Shown: positions 63,949 through 64,000 of the stretch, piece by piece
How the letters are laid out: every line of letters begins with the position of its first letter
Position numbering within the stretch: position 1 is the stretch's first letter
NCBI GenBank assembly: GCA_963669435.1
Contig: OY770025.1
Span: 2,418,001 to 2,482,000 of the forward strand
DNA: 64,000 nucleotides
Reading direction: 5' to 3'
DNA from: CALJFL01 sp963669435
GTDB lineage: Bacteria; Pseudomonadota; Gammaproteobacteria; Pseudomonadales; Halieaceae
Notes under the pieces: model-generated
Databases searched by the model: none
Told to the model about the DNA's origin: nothing
What the model saw: only the letters and a program-made list of their open reading frames with translations
Program-made: the position numbers and the translations under genes

Positions 63949-64000
63949 TGCTGTGATAGCCCGTATCGCAGGTACAAGTGCTGGTAATAACCGCCAAAGG
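63945..64000 (-). CDS. C-terminal end of an unidentified gene (cut by window edge)
   Basis: The minus strand reads FGGYYQHLYLRYGLSQH to a TAA at 63945-63947, overlapping the orn stop by four bases, the same geometry as three other convergent pairs in the window. The 17 residues look protein-like, but no family can be named from so little. Confidence 0.4.
   Translation of the reverse strand, partial: FGGYYQHLYLRYGLSQH

Overview
This window is a chromosomal segment of a gammaproteobacterium. The rRNA operon (16S-tRNA-Ile-tRNA-Ala-23S-5S), the anti-Shine-Dalgarno end of the 16S and the typical housekeeping proteins (ErpA, AnmK, TyrS, PdxH, CinA, AsnS, Psd, RsgA, Orn) all point there. The order hemJ, argC, membrane protein, bactofilin, erpA, anmK, M23 peptidase, tyrS, 16S is, as I recall it, also that of the Pseudomonas argC-tyrS region. 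Protein flavour and the 16S suggest a marine Cellvibrionales/Halieaceae-type bacterium; that placement is inference.

Layout. 1-9.5 kb: hemJ end, a ClC channel, argC, a coiled-coil membrane protein and bactofilin, then erpA behind a recognisable IscR-type promoter, a DsrE-like periplasmic protein, and anmK plus a murein peptidase divergent from tyrS. 9.5-16 kb: a complete rRNA operon with two promoters, boxB/boxA antitermination signals and RNase III stems. It has three oddities: a ~150-nt intervening sequence in 23S helix 45, a duplicated tRNA-Ala 3' end in the spacer, and a 5S 3' remnant between two terminators. 16-25.7 kb: mixed single genes (double-FHA protein, PQQ quinohemoprotein dehydrogenase, degenerate HD-GYP protein, CBS protein, SixA, Kazal-domain lipoprotein, dicarboxylate symporter, metallo-beta-lactamase-fold hydrolase, DUF2288).

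25.7-42.2 kb: a tightly packed minus-strand gene run, transcribed from 42216 downwards, and the most interesting part. In order it encodes a secreted TPR protein with a TonB C-terminal-like domain, a Ser/Pro/Gly-rich lipoprotein, another lipoprotein, a membrane-anchored TPR/PEGA-like protein, a membrane PEGA-repeat protein with a SUMF1-fold domain lacking the FGE cysteines, a small secreted protein, a MotA/TolQ/ExbB channel subunit, an actin-like/FHA-like cytoplasmic protein, two VWA proteins whose single N-terminal membrane helix carries an ExbD/MotB-like aspartate, two lipoproteins, an M48 protease and an amidohydrolase. I read this as a proton-driven, cell-envelope-spanning machine in which ExbD/MotB-type subunits end in VWA domains and the TonB-like domain sits on a separate secreted TPR protein. 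I know of no characterised system with this composition.

42.3-64 kb: a broken thioesterase, gamma-glutamyltransferase, small lipoproteins, pdxH, cinA, DUF924, FKBP isomerase, iron alcohol dehydrogenase, an orphan ParA, cysH with a dyad upstream, a 43-aa membrane protein, msrC, a transglutaminase-like/TPR lipoprotein, asnS, RNase II, phoH2, an outer-membrane-like protein, and psd/rsgA/orn. Convergent genes are extremely tight here: four pairs overlap by exactly four bases at their stop codons. No CRISPR array, insertion sequence, prophage or plasmid gene was seen.
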